A DNA stretch of 37,132 bases from assembly GCA_026706025.1 (NCBI GenBank), contig JAPOZO010000014.1, positions 1 through 37,132 of the forward strand. Reading direction: 5' to 3'. Under the pieces are notes generated by a model. That model did not search any database and was not told the origin of the DNA. It was given only the letters and a program-made list of their open reading frames with translations. The DNA is from Candidatus Poribacteria bacterium. Lineage in GTDB: Bacteria; Poribacteria; WGA-4E; WGA-3G. Made by a program: the position numbers and the translations under genes. Below are positions 1 through 7,829 of the stretch, piece by piece. How positions within the stretch are numbered: the stretch's first letter is position 1; every line of letters starts with the position of its first letter.

Positions 1-663
1 CATCGTGCCAGCAGGCAGATTCAAATTGCTTGCACGAAGTGCTGTGATAACTCCTGCAATCGGCAGTTGATATGCTTTCAAGCGATCAGGGTCTACCTCG
101 ATCCAAATTTCCCTTTCACGGAGCCCTGCTATTCGGACAGATGCAACGTTTTTAATATCTAAGATTTCGTCTTTTAAGTTCTCGGCGATGTCCCGCATCT
201 GTGATTCCGCTATGTCGCCGCCGACAACAATTGTCAGCATCGGAAAACCAGAGGAGACATCAAGTTCTACAACTTGCGGATCCTCTAAGATTTCTTCCGG
301 AAGGTCATTTACCTGTTCTACAGCGGTACGTAAGTTTTCAAGTTCTTTGTCGAATTCCCGATCGCTCATCTCTTCAAAATCGACAGAGATGATAGATCTC
401 CCCTCCGAAGAGTTGGAAAGCATTAAATTGATTTTATTCACGTTTTCTTCAATAGCATCTTCAATAGGAGCAGAAACGAGTTTCTCGACCTCTTCCGGTG
501 AGGCACCCGGATACAGCGTCGTCACAGTCGCGCTCTGTAATGCGATTTCTGGTGTGAGTTCTCGTGGTAGGTTTATCCATGCGTACAACCCGAAAATTAT
601 AATAATAAGCATCAACATGTTCGCTAAAACCGGGTTGTTCACAGACATTTTAGGAATGGACAT
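1..663 (-). CDS. RND-family efflux permease, N-terminal part (cut by window edge)
   Basis: The 221 visible codons run off the left edge with no stop. I read an N-terminal Met-Ser-Ile-Pro, then Ser-Val-x-Asn-Pro-Val-Leu and a first membrane helix rich in Leu/Met/Ile, followed by the proline-rich segment and the periplasmic porter domain with the P-G-A-S-P-E-E-V-E motif. This is the normal order for AcrB/MexB/HAE1-type permeases, which use the proton gradient to expel compounds through a tripartite pump. Such proteins usually have about 1000-1050 residues, so only a fifth is seen. The start at 663 places that motif normally; GGAG lies about 13 bases upstream, a long spacing. No adaptor or outer-membrane channel gene is visible, so substrate cannot be inferred. 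Confidence 0.88.
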   Translation of the reverse strand, partial: MSIPKMSVNNPVLANMLMLIIIIFGLYAWINLPRELTPEIALQSATVTTLYPGASPEEVEKLVSAPIEDAIEENVNKINLMLSNSSEGRSIISVDFEEMSDREFDKELENLRTAVEQVNDLPEEILEDPQVVELDVSSGFPMLTIVVGGDIAESQMRDIAENLKDEILDIKNVASVRIAGLREREIWIEVDPDRLKAYQLPIAGVITALRASNLNLPAGTM

Positions 664-729
664 AGCGGTGGCGTTTCTCCTTGTTCTTTATGTTACTTTT
701 AAACGGTGTCTTTTGCGAAAACAGGTTTA

Positions 730-751
730 GGGGCAGTGCTAACACCACCCC
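730..751 (-). terminator. Tetraloop hairpin, possible terminator after the 771-1505 gene
   Basis: On the minus strand the RNA can form a 9-bp stem (GGGGUGGUG against CACUGCCCC, two G-U pairs) closed by a UUAG loop, 20 bases after the stop of the secreted-protein gene and before the permease start. There is only a poor U-run behind it, so it may be an attenuator or processing signal rather than a complete intrinsic terminator. Confidence 0.4.
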
Positions 752-770
752 ATTTTGAATTGGCTGACGC

Positions 771-1505
771 TTATTGGTTCGATTTGAGATGACCCCAGGT
801 TGTTGCCAATTTGCCTTCTGGATCGACTGCGAAAGGCTCTATCCCTTCGCCGTCAATGGAGAGCGTATCCACAAGAAATGTAACAGTTTGACCACCCCAA
901 TTGTTCATAAAACCGATACCAACACGTTCTACATCGAATTTATGGTTCCACGTTTTGCCGCCGGAGAGTTCCCACTCATCCTTCTCGCTTTCTCGGTAGT
1001 AGCCTGAGAATAGATCATCCTCTTTGACAATCTTAAGATGAAGAGGGACATCAAAGCCGGTTTGGAAGTGTCCTTTGTCCTGCCAACCGCCTTGAACCAT
1101 ACTCCCAATGAGCGTTTTTTGAGGTTGGTTGGCTTCACCACCAAACAGGAAGCAGGCATAGTTCAAATCCTCATCACTATAGAGGAAAATGCCGATCCAT
1201 GCATCTGCAGGTTTATCAGGTTCAGTGGAGAAAATCCCACTCACCGTTATATTCTTAGCGGCACTTTTTGGAACTTCTCGTTCGAGCATCGGTTTGTCAG
1301 GGGTTGTGTGCCCCCAATTCCCTGGATTTGTCATTTGTAAGAAGCCGTCTTTGACTTCAAACGTCGTTTTCTTAGCATTATGGTCACGGAATTCCCACCC
1401 TTCAGCAAGCTCGGTACCATCAAAAGGGTCGGTCCATACATCAGCAGACACTACCCCAGTGAGACTGAATATCAGGACTCCGCATACAAAAATCGTAATT
1501 CGCAT
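771..1505 (-). CDS. Secreted ConA-like jelly-roll protein with KLATTWGHLK tail
   Basis: The protein has 244 aa with a clear signal peptide (M-R-I-T-I-F-V then a hydrophobic core, probable cleavage after V-S-A at about residue 21). The mature part looks like a single ConA/LamG-type jelly roll of the DUF1349/GH43-C2 kind: D-P-F-D-G-T-E-L near the start, alternating strands, and F-L-V-D-T-L-S-I-D-G as the last strand. I see no catalytic pair that would make it a hydrolase, so sugar or glycan binding is the best guess. After a short linker it ends with K-L-A-T-T-W-G-H-L-K, a tail shared with two other secreted proteins in this window. A strong AAGGAGGT site precedes the ATG. It is transcribed alone, behind a palindrome-containing promoter region. 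Confidence 0.8.
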   Translation of the reverse strand: MRITIFVCGVLIFSLTGVVSADVWTDPFDGTELAEGWEFRDHNAKKTTFEVKDGFLQMTNPGNWGHTTPDKPMLEREVPKSAAKNITVSGIFSTEPDKPADAWIGIFLYSDEDLNYACFLFGGEANQPQKTLIGSMVQGGWQDKGHFQTGFDVPLHLKIVKEDDLFSGYYRESEKDEWELSGGKTWNHKFDVERVGIGFMNNWGGQTVTFLVDTLSIDGEGIEPFAVDPEGKLATTWGHLKSNQ

Positions 1506-1529
1506 GATAACCTCCTTTTGGTTTAAGGC

Positions 1530-1555
1530 ATTATAACATAGTGTGTAATGTTATA
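1530..1555 (-). promoter_or_regulatory. TATAAT box overlapping a perfect 8-bp palindrome
   Basis: Upstream of the secreted-protein gene the minus strand carries TATAAT (1530-1535). It overlaps one arm of a perfect inverted repeat, TATAACAT (1532-1539) and ATGTTATA (1548-1555). A good -35 hexamer at normal spacing is not visible. The arrangement looks like an operator covering a promoter, but the regulator is unknown. Confidence 0.4.
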
Positions 1556-1627
1556 GTTAACAAAAAACGGAGAAGATTCAATGGAAATATTGGAATTGTG
1601 AGACGACACATTTCACGTGATTGTAAG

Positions 1628-2407
1628 TTATCGGTCTGCTTTAAGGGTTGCCCAGGTTGTTGCGAGTTTGTTCGTCGGTGTGACAGCCAACCCGCCAAGT
1701 GCTTTCGCTAATCCGTGTTCAGCGATGGTTGTTAGATCATCTTCAGTGAGGACGACGTTGAAAATCGCGGCTTCATCAATAATACCGACGAAATATGAAC
1801 CGCCACCCCATCTACCGATTTCAACGGCGTTTCCCGTTACAGCGATGGCTCCCGGACGTGTACTTACACCAGCACGTTTGCCGTTCACATATACAACGAG
1901 ATGCTCATTTTTGGCGTTGCTGTCGTAAGTCGCTGCGAAATGGATCCATGTGTCTTCATCAGGGACATTCGCGGAGGCTCTCGGTTCCCAACTTCCGCCC
2001 GGTTTGACAAACGCTGACATTTTATTCCCTTCTTGTGGCGGGTCGATGCGTAGAAGGTACTCGTCGCTTTTCGCAATAAGCTGCCGCCAATCTCCGATGT
2101 CTGTGGCAAAGAACCATGCCATCATCGTGAACTCTTCGCCAGCTTGTAATGCTGGTGTTGACTCAATTGAGACCCACTGTCCACCATCAAACTCAAGAGC
2201 TTTGCCGAATTTACCGTCTTTCCATTTCGCACCGTTGATTTCGCCGTCGTGATCATTGCCAGAGGCATCTTTCGTTTCATTGCCAGCACCCTCATCGAAC
2301 AGCCAAACACCAACGGCGGTCTCTGGATCGATCTTGGCGACGGAGACTTGTGGTAGAATCCCAACGATTGAATAGGTAAGTCCTAAAATTAATATCAATT
2401 GTCGCAT
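1628..2407 (-). CDS. Secreted LamG-domain protein with KLATTWATLK tail
   Basis: The protein has 259 aa and a signal peptide (M-R-Q-L-I-L-I-L-G, cleavage near residue 24). The mature protein is one Laminin_G_3/ConA-type domain: V-G-V-W-L-F-D-E-G near the start, A-L-E-F-D-G, W-I-H-F-A-A-T-Y-D, V-Y-V-N-G-K and I-D-E-A-A-I-F-N. These are the usual landmarks of bacterial LamG lectin-like domains that bind glycans or other surface polymers. It ends after a Pro/Thr linker with K-L-A-T-T-W-A-T-L-K, nearly identical to the tail of the 771-1505 protein. That similarity does not extend into the domains, which differ in sequence. It is probably extracellular or surface exposed; the ligand is unknown. Confidence 0.85.
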   Translation of the reverse strand: MRQLILILGLTYSIVGILPQVSVAKIDPETAVGVWLFDEGAGNETKDASGNDHDGEINGAKWKDGKFGKALEFDGGQWVSIESTPALQAGEEFTMMAWFFATDIGDWRQLIAKSDEYLLRIDPPQEGNKMSAFVKPGGSWEPRASANVPDEDTWIHFAATYDSNAKNEHLVVYVNGKRAGVSTRPGAIAVTGNAVEIGRWGGGSYFVGIIDEAAIFNVVLTEDDLTTIAEHGLAKALGGLAVTPTNKLATTWATLKADR

Positions 2408-2458
2408 TTTATTTCCTTTACCTACTTTTAACTTGATAGGTTACTAATGATTAGATTT

Positions 2459-2512
2459 TGACAGGCTGTGTAGACTGTCACAATTATAGCATGTTATAAG
2501 CTTGGTTCGCAA
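2459..2512 (-). promoter_or_regulatory. Promoter and leader hairpin of the LamG gene
   Basis: The minus strand shows TTGCGA (2507-2512), an 18-base spacer, and TATAAT (2483-2488) preceded by TGC, an extended -10. Just downstream lies a 6-bp inverted repeat, TGACAG (2459-2464) and CTGTCA (2475-2480), which would sit at the start of the leader and could act as an operator or a 5' stabilising stem. The leader to the ATG at 2407 is about 70 bases. Confidence 0.6.
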
Positions 2513-2545
2513 ATAGAAACAATAAGTGTGTTTGTTAGATTTGAA

Positions 2546-2575
2546 TTGGACATTCGATTGAAATTGTGGTAATCT
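2546..2575 (+). promoter_or_regulatory. Promoter of the glcD operon
   Basis: TTGGAC (2546-2551), an 18-base spacer, and TAATCT (2570-2575) immediately preceded by TGG. This places a transcript start near 2582, about 40 bases before the glcD ATG. Confidence 0.5.
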
Positions 2576-2623
2576 AATATTAAGTCGTGAATCTAAGAAT
2601 TATGCCTCCAGAGGAAATAGACT

Positions 2624-4057
2624 ATGCACGAAAAAGAACAACTTATTGCTGACCTCTCTGCCCTCCTCGGTCCTAAAAATGTTTTAACGGATGCGACTGC
2701 GCTGTCCGTATATGAATGTGATGCCGCGCCCTCTTTTAAGGCGATGCCGGATGTGGTTGTCTTCGCGGATACGGCGCAACAGGTGTCGGATATTGTAAAG
2801 TTGGCGAACAAGCACGACACGCCGTTTATTGCGCGCGGCGGTGGAACAGGTTTAAGCGGTGGTATGCTCTCTGTTCAAGGGGGGATTATCATCGCTCTCA
2901 ATCGGATGGATCGTATCTTGGAGATAGACCTTGAAAACGAAAGAGCGGTGGTTGAACCAGGGGTCGTGAATCTATTGTTGACGCAGGCTGTACAAAACCA
3001 AGGTTATCACTACGCGCCCGATCCGTCAAGCCAGAAGGCGTGCACAATAGGCGGGAATATCGCCGAAAATTCTGGTGGACCGCATACCTTGAAATACGGC
3101 GTTACGTCTGACCATGTGCTCGAATTAGAGGTCGTTTTACCCGATGGTGAGATTATTGAATTGGGCGGAACCGTTGAGGAAACACCCGGCTACGACCTAC
3201 GTGGTGTGATGATCGGTTCTGAAGGCACGTTTGGGATCGTGACGAAGGCGGTCGTCCGCCTCACCCGTAATCCGCAGGCATACCAGACGGCACTTGCTGT
3301 TTTTGAAACGATGGACGACGCTTCAAGCGCGGTCTCGACAATTATCGGTGAAGGTATTATTCCAGCTGCGCTCGAAATGATGGATAGCCTCGTTATTCGT
3401 GCTTTGGAGGAAGCATTCCAGTTCGGTTTTCCACTTGATGCCGAAGCCATCTTGATTGTGGAACTTGATGGCATTAAAGCCGGAATGCAGAACCAAACCG
3501 ACCAGATATTAGAAATCTTTAAACAGCATAACGCGCGAAAGGTGGATTACGCCAAAGATGAGGCGGAACGACAACAACTCTGGAAGGCACGGAAGAGCGC
3601 ATTCGGTTCATTCGGACGACTTGCACCGAACTATATCACCCAAGATGGCGTTGTGCCGCGGACGACGCTACCAAAGGTATTGCGCCGGATCTCCGAAATC
3701 TCCGAGAAGTATCAGATTCCGATTGCGAATGTCTTCCATGCAGGCGACGGCAATATCCATCCTATCGTCCTTTTTAACGAACGTGATGCTGACCAGTGTG
3801 AGCGAGTCGAGCATGTTAACATGGAGATCCTTTCCGTATGTGCTGAAGTCGGTGGTACAATCACGGGAGAACACGGCATCGGTGTTGAGAAGATGGACTA
3901 TATGCCTCTCATTTTCAGTCCTGCCGATTTGCAGGTGATGGCGACGGTCAAAGAGATTTTTAATCCAACAGGTCTCTGCAACCCCGGAAAAATTTTCCCG
4001 ACTGCCGAATCTTACGCGAAGCTCGGTTTGCAACCGGATGCAGGGAGGAACTTCTAA
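2624..4057 (+). CDS. glcD: FAD-linked oxidase, glycolate oxidase subunit GlcD
   Basis: The protein has 477 aa, the usual GlcD length. The FAD-binding PCMH domain is clear: R-G-G-G-T-G-L-S-G-G at about 69-78, then P-D-P-S-S-Q-K-A-C-T-I-G-G-N-I-A-E-N-S-G-G, where the Cys-Thr-Ile-Gly-Gly stretch contacts the cofactor. The C-terminal FAD-oxidase domain carries H-A-G-D-G-N-I-H-P and T-G-E-H-G-I-G, and ends with F-N-P-T-G-L-C-N-P-G-K-I-F-P. In the glycolate oxidase complex GlcD oxidises glycolate to glyoxylate (related subunits take D-lactate or other 2-hydroxyacids) and passes electrons via GlcE and GlcF to the membrane chain. It is the first gene of a + strand operon with glcE, two small ORFs between. 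Substrate cannot be told from sequence alone. Confidence 0.92.
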   Translation: MHEKEQLIADLSALLGPKNVLTDATALSVYECDAAPSFKAMPDVVVFADTAQQVSDIVKLANKHDTPFIARGGGTGLSGGMLSVQGGIIIALNRMDRILEIDLENERAVVEPGVVNLLLTQAVQNQGYHYAPDPSSQKACTIGGNIAENSGGPHTLKYGVTSDHVLELEVVLPDGEIIELGGTVEETPGYDLRGVMIGSEGTFGIVTKAVVRLTRNPQAYQTALAVFETMDDASSAVSTIIGEGIIPAALEMMDSLVIRALEEAFQFGFPLDAEAILIVELDGIKAGMQNQTDQILEIFKQHNARKVDYAKDEAERQQLWKARKSAFGSFGRLAPNYITQDGVVPRTTLPKVLRRISEISEKYQIPIANVFHAGDGNIHPIVLFNERDADQCERVEHVNMEILSVCAEVGGTITGEHGIGVEKMDYMPLIFSPADLQVMATVKEIFNPTGLCNPGKIFPTAESYAKLGLQPDAGRNF

Positions 4058-4384
4058 ATGAAAACCTTCTCTAAAGATGATGTTATCAACGCTATCCGAG
4101 ATTTACTGCAAGATGTCACTGAAGTTGAATCTGTTGAACATATCAGTGGGAATGAATTCTCGGTTCGCATTATTATTACGAAAGCAGACAAGATACCTGT
4201 CATTCCTACGCACAGTTATGAACGATTTATTGACACTTTTGGTTCTGCGTTAGGACATAAATTTGATACTGATGGGAGCATATCAAGCACTGGTGACAGA
4301 ATGGAATACCTTGATAGCAAGTCAGGAGAGTACTGGACGAGACGAATCAACCTCAGTCTTGACCAAATTAATGTGAAGGGATAG
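4058..4384 (+). CDS. Small protein of unknown function inside the glc operon
   Basis: The ORF has 108 aa. Its ATG follows the glcD stop with no gap and has an AGGGAGG site at the end of glcD, so it is translated as part of the operon. The protein looks soluble, mixed alpha/beta and mildly acidic, without cysteines, a signal peptide or a membrane segment. I recognise no family. The position between two oxidase subunits could mean an accessory role or an insertion; nothing in the sequence decides. Confidence 0.65.
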   Translation: MKTFSKDDVINAIRDLLQDVTEVESVEHISGNEFSVRIIITKADKIPVIPTHSYERFIDTFGSALGHKFDTDGSISSTGDRMEYLDSKSGEYWTRRINLSLDQINVKG

Positions 4385-4386
4385 CG

Positions 4387-4689
4387 ATGGAAGCAGGTGT
4401 AATAGCCACCTTAATTGCAGCAGGGGTACCTGTATTCCTCGCTATAGTAGGTGGCATAATATGGATTGTTCGAGAGTTCGGAAAAATTAATTCGCGGTTA
4501 TCTCTACTTGGGCAGAGCGTGAAACACTTGAAAGATTCGCCTGTTTACCAGGACCTGTTCAACCCGGTCAGGTTGAACAGATCGAAGGACTCGAGATACG
4601 GATTCTCACCAATAAATCTGAAACATAACCGTTTACCATTGTCAGGAAGAAGAGAAATACATGGAAAATTCACGTGCCCTGCACGATGA
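4387..4689 (+). CDS. Small single-pass membrane protein, C-terminus overlaps glcE
   Basis: The ORF has 100 aa and starts 2 bases after the preceding stop. Residues 4-27 form one hydrophobic helix (A-G-V-I-A-T-L-I-A-A-G-V-P-V-F-L-A-I-V-G-G-I-I-W) followed by a charged amphipathic stretch (R-E-F-G-K-I-N-S-R-L-S-L-L-G). This layout resembles small holin-like or signal-anchor proteins. The last third is Arg/Pro/Ser rich with no recognisable fold, contains a DNA palindrome, and overlaps the start of glcE by 29 bases. The real protein may therefore once have ended elsewhere; a frameshift or decayed 3' end is possible. Confidence 0.5.
   Translation: MEAGVIATLIAAGVPVFLAIVGGIIWIVREFGKINSRLSLLGQSVKHLKDSPVYQDLFNPVRLNRSKDSRYGFSPINLKHNRLPLSGRREIHGKFTCPAR
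4555..4580. repeat. Perfect 10-bp inverted repeat
   Basis: CTGTTCAACC (4555-4564) and GGTTGAACAG (4571-4580) flank a CGGTCA loop. It lies in the 3' part of the small membrane-protein ORF, about 80 bases before glcE. No T-run follows, so it is more likely an mRNA processing or stabilising stem, or an inserted palindrome, than a terminator. Confidence 0.6.
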
Positions 4690-5992
4690 ACTTAAGCATA
4701 TTGTTGGAGAATCCGGCATCTTGCCAAAGACGCAGATTGCCGCTTATGCTTTTGATGGACATGTTCCGAAGGCGGTCGTTTTGCCAGCATCCGTTCAAGA
4801 AATGCAAGATGTCCTCCGATTTGCGGCGAAAGCGAATTTATCGGTTATGCCTGCGGGTGCTGGCACGAAACTCGGCATCGGAAACCTACCACAGAAATTA
4901 GATGTCGTGTTGGCGACAACTCGGCTGAACGGTGTGGTGGAATATGAACCTGCGGATTTAACTGTCACCGTGGAAGCGGGTATCCGTTTAGCTGCCTTGC
5001 AAGCCGTATTGGCACAACATCGACAGTATCTTGCGTTGGATCCAGCGTATGCGGACCGATGCACCCTCGGCGGGATTGTCGCTACAAATGCAAGTGGATC
5101 GCTCCGTATGCGATACGGAGCTGCACGAAATCAGGTCTTGGGGTTACGAGTTGTTCACGCGAACGGGACTGTTGTCAAGAGTGGTGGTAAAGTGGTGAAA
5201 AATGTTGCCGGTTATGATCTTAACAAACTCTATATCGGTGCTTTTGGAACGCTCGGTATTATTACCGAAGTGACACTCAAGTTGTCACCAATACCGGCAC
5301 ATGAAGCGATACTCACAGCAGATTTTCAAGACGTTCAAAATGCTATTGACACGGGGTTGAACGTTGTAGGTTCGCAGATACTACCGATGTTTGTAAATCT
5401 GTCTATAAACTTGGATATAGAAACCGGTGTTGCTACGGATGGGGAAAAACCGACGTTAGTGGTTGGGTTCGGTGGGGATCCCGAAACCGTGGCGTGGCAA
5501 TTGGCGCAATGTCAAGGAATTATGGAACAAAATAGCGGATTAGGTGTCACAATTACTGAGGGCGAATCGCGAGTGTCCCTTCAGGAAACTATTCAGGAAT
5601 TCCCCGCGACGGATAGGGATACAGAAAACATAATTGTCAAGGTGAACCTGAAACGCACCGATATCGCCGAATTTGCTGTGCAAGTGATGGACGCGAGTTG
5701 GGCGCGTGATGTCCAAGTAATGGCACTGCTCGGAAGTGGCATATTGTATCTCTCTATACCTGTTACTTCTGATACAGATTTCCAGGAACTTGCGAATACG
5801 CTAAGGCAGCTGCGTCAATCTGCAACGGTGGTGCGCGGAAATCTTATCGTAGAAACCGCACCATCTGAACTTAAAGAGCATATTGACGTTTGGGGGCCCG
5901 TCGGAGACACACTCGGTTTGATGCAACAGGTTAAAGGTAGATTTGATGCGGGAGGTTTGTTGAACCCGGGGAGGTTTGTCTCTGGTATTTAG
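4661..5992 (+). CDS. glcE: FAD-binding oxidoreductase, glycolate oxidase subunit GlcE
   Basis: The protein has 443 aa, longer than the roughly 350-aa E. coli GlcE. The PCMH FAD domain is evident: M-P-A-G-A-G-T-K-L-G-I-G at about 60-71, D-R-C-T-L-G-G-I-V-A-T-N-A-S-G-S, and G-G-K-V-V-K-N-V-A-G-Y-D-L-N-K-L, the last typical of GlcE rather than GlcD. It ends with K-G-R-F-D-A-G-G-L-L-N-P-G-R-F. AGGAAGAAG precedes the chosen ATG. GlcE is a non-catalytic or second flavin subunit of glycolate oxidase. The iron-sulfur subunit GlcF, which normally follows, is absent; a hairpin terminator and an unrelated gene come next. Confidence 0.88.
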   Translation: MENSRALHDELKHIVGESGILPKTQIAAYAFDGHVPKAVVLPASVQEMQDVLRFAAKANLSVMPAGAGTKLGIGNLPQKLDVVLATTRLNGVVEYEPADLTVTVEAGIRLAALQAVLAQHRQYLALDPAYADRCTLGGIVATNASGSLRMRYGAARNQVLGLRVVHANGTVVKSGGKVVKNVAGYDLNKLYIGAFGTLGIITEVTLKLSPIPAHEAILTADFQDVQNAIDTGLNVVGSQILPMFVNLSINLDIETGVATDGEKPTLVVGFGGDPETVAWQLAQCQGIMEQNSGLGVTITEGESRVSLQETIQEFPATDRDTENIIVKVNLKRTDIAEFAVQVMDASWARDVQVMALLGSGILYLSIPVTSDTDFQELANTLRQLRQSATVVRGNLIVETAPSELKEHIDVWGPVGDTLGLMQQVKGRFDAGGLLNPGRFVSGI

Positions 5993-6040
5993 TTTTTGCT
6001 CTGTTTTTTCTTCAAGATTCACGATGCTCACCCCGAAAGT

Positions 6041-6066
6041 AATGGGCAAGCGACGGATTGCCCATT
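6041..6066 (+). terminator. Hairpin terminator after glcE
   Basis: AATGGGCAA (6041-6049) pairs perfectly with TTGCCCATT (6058-6066) around an 8-base loop; the T-run behind it is short (TTATC). It lies about 50 bases after the glcE stop and before the next ribosome site, so it probably ends the glc operon, with some read-through likely. Confidence 0.55.
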
Positions 6067-6156
6067 TTATCAAGATATAGGTGCACTTTGCGAACCTATG
6101 TCGCACTTTTGTCAAGCGGATTTTGGCTTGCGAGCTGCGCCAAAAGGGGGTATAAC

Positions 6157-7812
6157 ATGAAAGAAAAAAGATGGAGGGTTCTGTGGATTGATAATCAGAG
6201 AACTGACGTAGAGCAATCTAACGGACAACCTGAAGATTCATATCGTGAAAAACAGAAGTATATAACACCAAAACCGTATGTTCGCTTTTTGGAGTACGAA
6301 GGATACGATGTATCCTTAGCGGACACGGGTGCTGAAGGCATTGCTTTACTCAAAGACGAGACATATCACGCTGCCTTACTGAATTACGATGCAGCGCTGC
6401 AAACGGATAATCTACTTGCGCGGATTCGAGATGTGGATGCCCATATTCCGATCATTCTCCTCACGCGTGAGGATGGACAGGAAGTCCTGCAGCAAGCGAG
6501 CCTTTATAATATTGGCAATATCTTCATGATGTCAGAGAATGCTCAGGTCAAGGCTTCTTCAAGACAGCTGGCATTATCACTTGCCTTTTTGCTTGAAAAG
6601 CAAGGCGTTCGGGAAGCGTATACACCGCAAGCGTACGTCCAAAATTTTAATCGGACGCGCATTTCCGGTGGGGAAATACGAGAACGCGACGCTGATAGCG
6701 ATTGGCAAACATGGATAGATACTTATGTTCGTCTCGTGGAATGGGATCTGCGGCTTGATACCTTACATAGTGTTGACGGGCTTAAAACTATTCATGAAAC
6801 GGAGAAACATGAGGCAAACGCTGCGTTTGCGAACTATGTTCAGGATAACTATAAGCATTGGCTTGTCGGTAAAGCGTCGCCGACCTTATCCGTGGATGTC
6901 GTTTACAAATATGTCATCCCTGAAATTCAGGCGGGGAAGCAGGTATTATTTATTGTTATGGATTGTATGCGGCTCGACCATTGGCTTAAAATCGAGCCGT
7001 TGCTTTATCCACTGTTTGACATAAAAACGGATTATTATTATTCCATCGTGCCAACAGCGACGCGCTATGCCCGGAACGCTATTTTTAGTGGTCTGTTTCC
7101 GCTTGAGCTTGCTGAAAGATATCCAGACCTGTACGCGGAACCGGATAACACACACACGAGCATCAATCGTTATGAGAAACAACTTCTGCGTTTGCAATTT
7201 GAGAGGCACGGCATACCTCTCAAACCGCCCTCGCATTACTTCAAAATTTTTGATGTGCGTGGGGAGATGCAATACCTGCACTGGCTGAGCGTCGCAGATC
7301 GGATTAGTTTGTCGGCACTCGTTGTCGATTTCTTGGATATGCTGACCCATGCGCGGTATGAGGTGGATTTACTTCGGCAGCTTATTCCAGATGAGGCGGC
7401 ATTCCGAACGCTCGTCCACGCGTGGTTTCAACATTCTCGGCTTTATGAAATATTCAGGATTGCTGCCGAACGCGATATAACCGTCATCTTAACGTCTGAC
7501 CACGGTTCGTTACGCTGTCAAAATGCTGCGAAGATTTCAAGCCAAGCCGCACTTACTGCTGGGCTTCGGTTTAAAGAGGGCAGAAACATCTCGTGCGCCC
7601 CTGAAACCGGATGGATTATAAAAGACCCAGAGACGTATCGTTTACCCGGGGAATCAACGCGGATGAATTATGTTCTCGCTAAAGAAGACTACTATTTTGT
7701 TTATGATAGGCAGTTCAACGTCTATAAGGAAATATTTCAAGGCAGTTTCCAACACGGCGGCGTTTCTCTTGAAGAGATGATTCTGCCGTGCGTTGTGCTT
7801 GAACCGAGGTAG
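6157..7812 (+). CDS. PorX-like receiver-PglZ protein with degenerate receiver
   Basis: The protein has 551 aa from the ATG at 6157, which has an AGGGGG site 7 bases upstream; an upstream GTG/ATG extension lacks one. Residues 6-135 have receiver-domain layout, but the acidic pair is D12-N13 and the phosphoacceptor position is N76 (A-L-L-N where L-L-D is expected). T103 is kept and the usual Lys after strand 5 is missing. The C-terminal half is a PglZ alkaline-phosphatase-fold domain: V-M-D269, P-T-A-T-R-Y-A-R-N-A-I-F (nucleophile T300 or T302), T-S-D448-H449-G and Q-H533-G-G, with D-F-L-D-M-L-T-H-A-R as in PorX. PorX regulates type IX secretion in Bacteroidetes and cleaves linear/cyclic oligonucleotides. 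Here the metal-site residues look intact. dsbD follows 17 bases later. No PorY-like kinase is in view. Confidence 0.8.
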   Translation: MKEKRWRVLWIDNQRTDVEQSNGQPEDSYREKQKYITPKPYVRFLEYEGYDVSLADTGAEGIALLKDETYHAALLNYDAALQTDNLLARIRDVDAHIPIILLTREDGQEVLQQASLYNIGNIFMMSENAQVKASSRQLALSLAFLLEKQGVREAYTPQAYVQNFNRTRISGGEIRERDADSDWQTWIDTYVRLVEWDLRLDTLHSVDGLKTIHETEKHEANAAFANYVQDNYKHWLVGKASPTLSVDVVYKYVIPEIQAGKQVLFIVMDCMRLDHWLKIEPLLYPLFDIKTDYYYSIVPTATRYARNAIFSGLFPLELAERYPDLYAEPDNTHTSINRYEKQLLRLQFERHGIPLKPPSHYFKIFDVRGEMQYLHWLSVADRISLSALVVDFLDMLTHARYEVDLLRQLIPDEAAFRTLVHAWFQHSRLYEIFRIAAERDITVILTSDHGSLRCQNAAKISSQAALTAGLRFKEGRNISCAPETGWIIKDPETYRLPGESTRMNYVLAKEDYYFVYDRQFNVYKEIFQGSFQHGGVSLEEMILPCVVLEPR

Positions 7813-7829
7813 TTGAGGAGGATTTACGT

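Noticed and set aside
188-730. 180-aa + strand frame at the left edge
   Set aside because: The minus strand encodes a clear RND permease N-terminus over the same bases; the + frame is Ser/Thr-rich antisense.
2624-5992. Idea that GlcD and GlcE are a duplicated pair of one enzyme
   Set aside because: Their motifs differ as expected for the two distinct FAD subunits: GlcD has H-A-G-D-G-N-I-H and T-G-E-H-G-I-G, while GlcE has the G-G-K-V-V-K-N-V-A-G-Y-D motif and lacks those.
6058-6156. 33-residue upstream extension of the PorX-like protein
   Set aside because: It overlaps the glcE terminator stem and lacks a ribosome site; the ATG at 6157 has one and starts right before the receiver strand.
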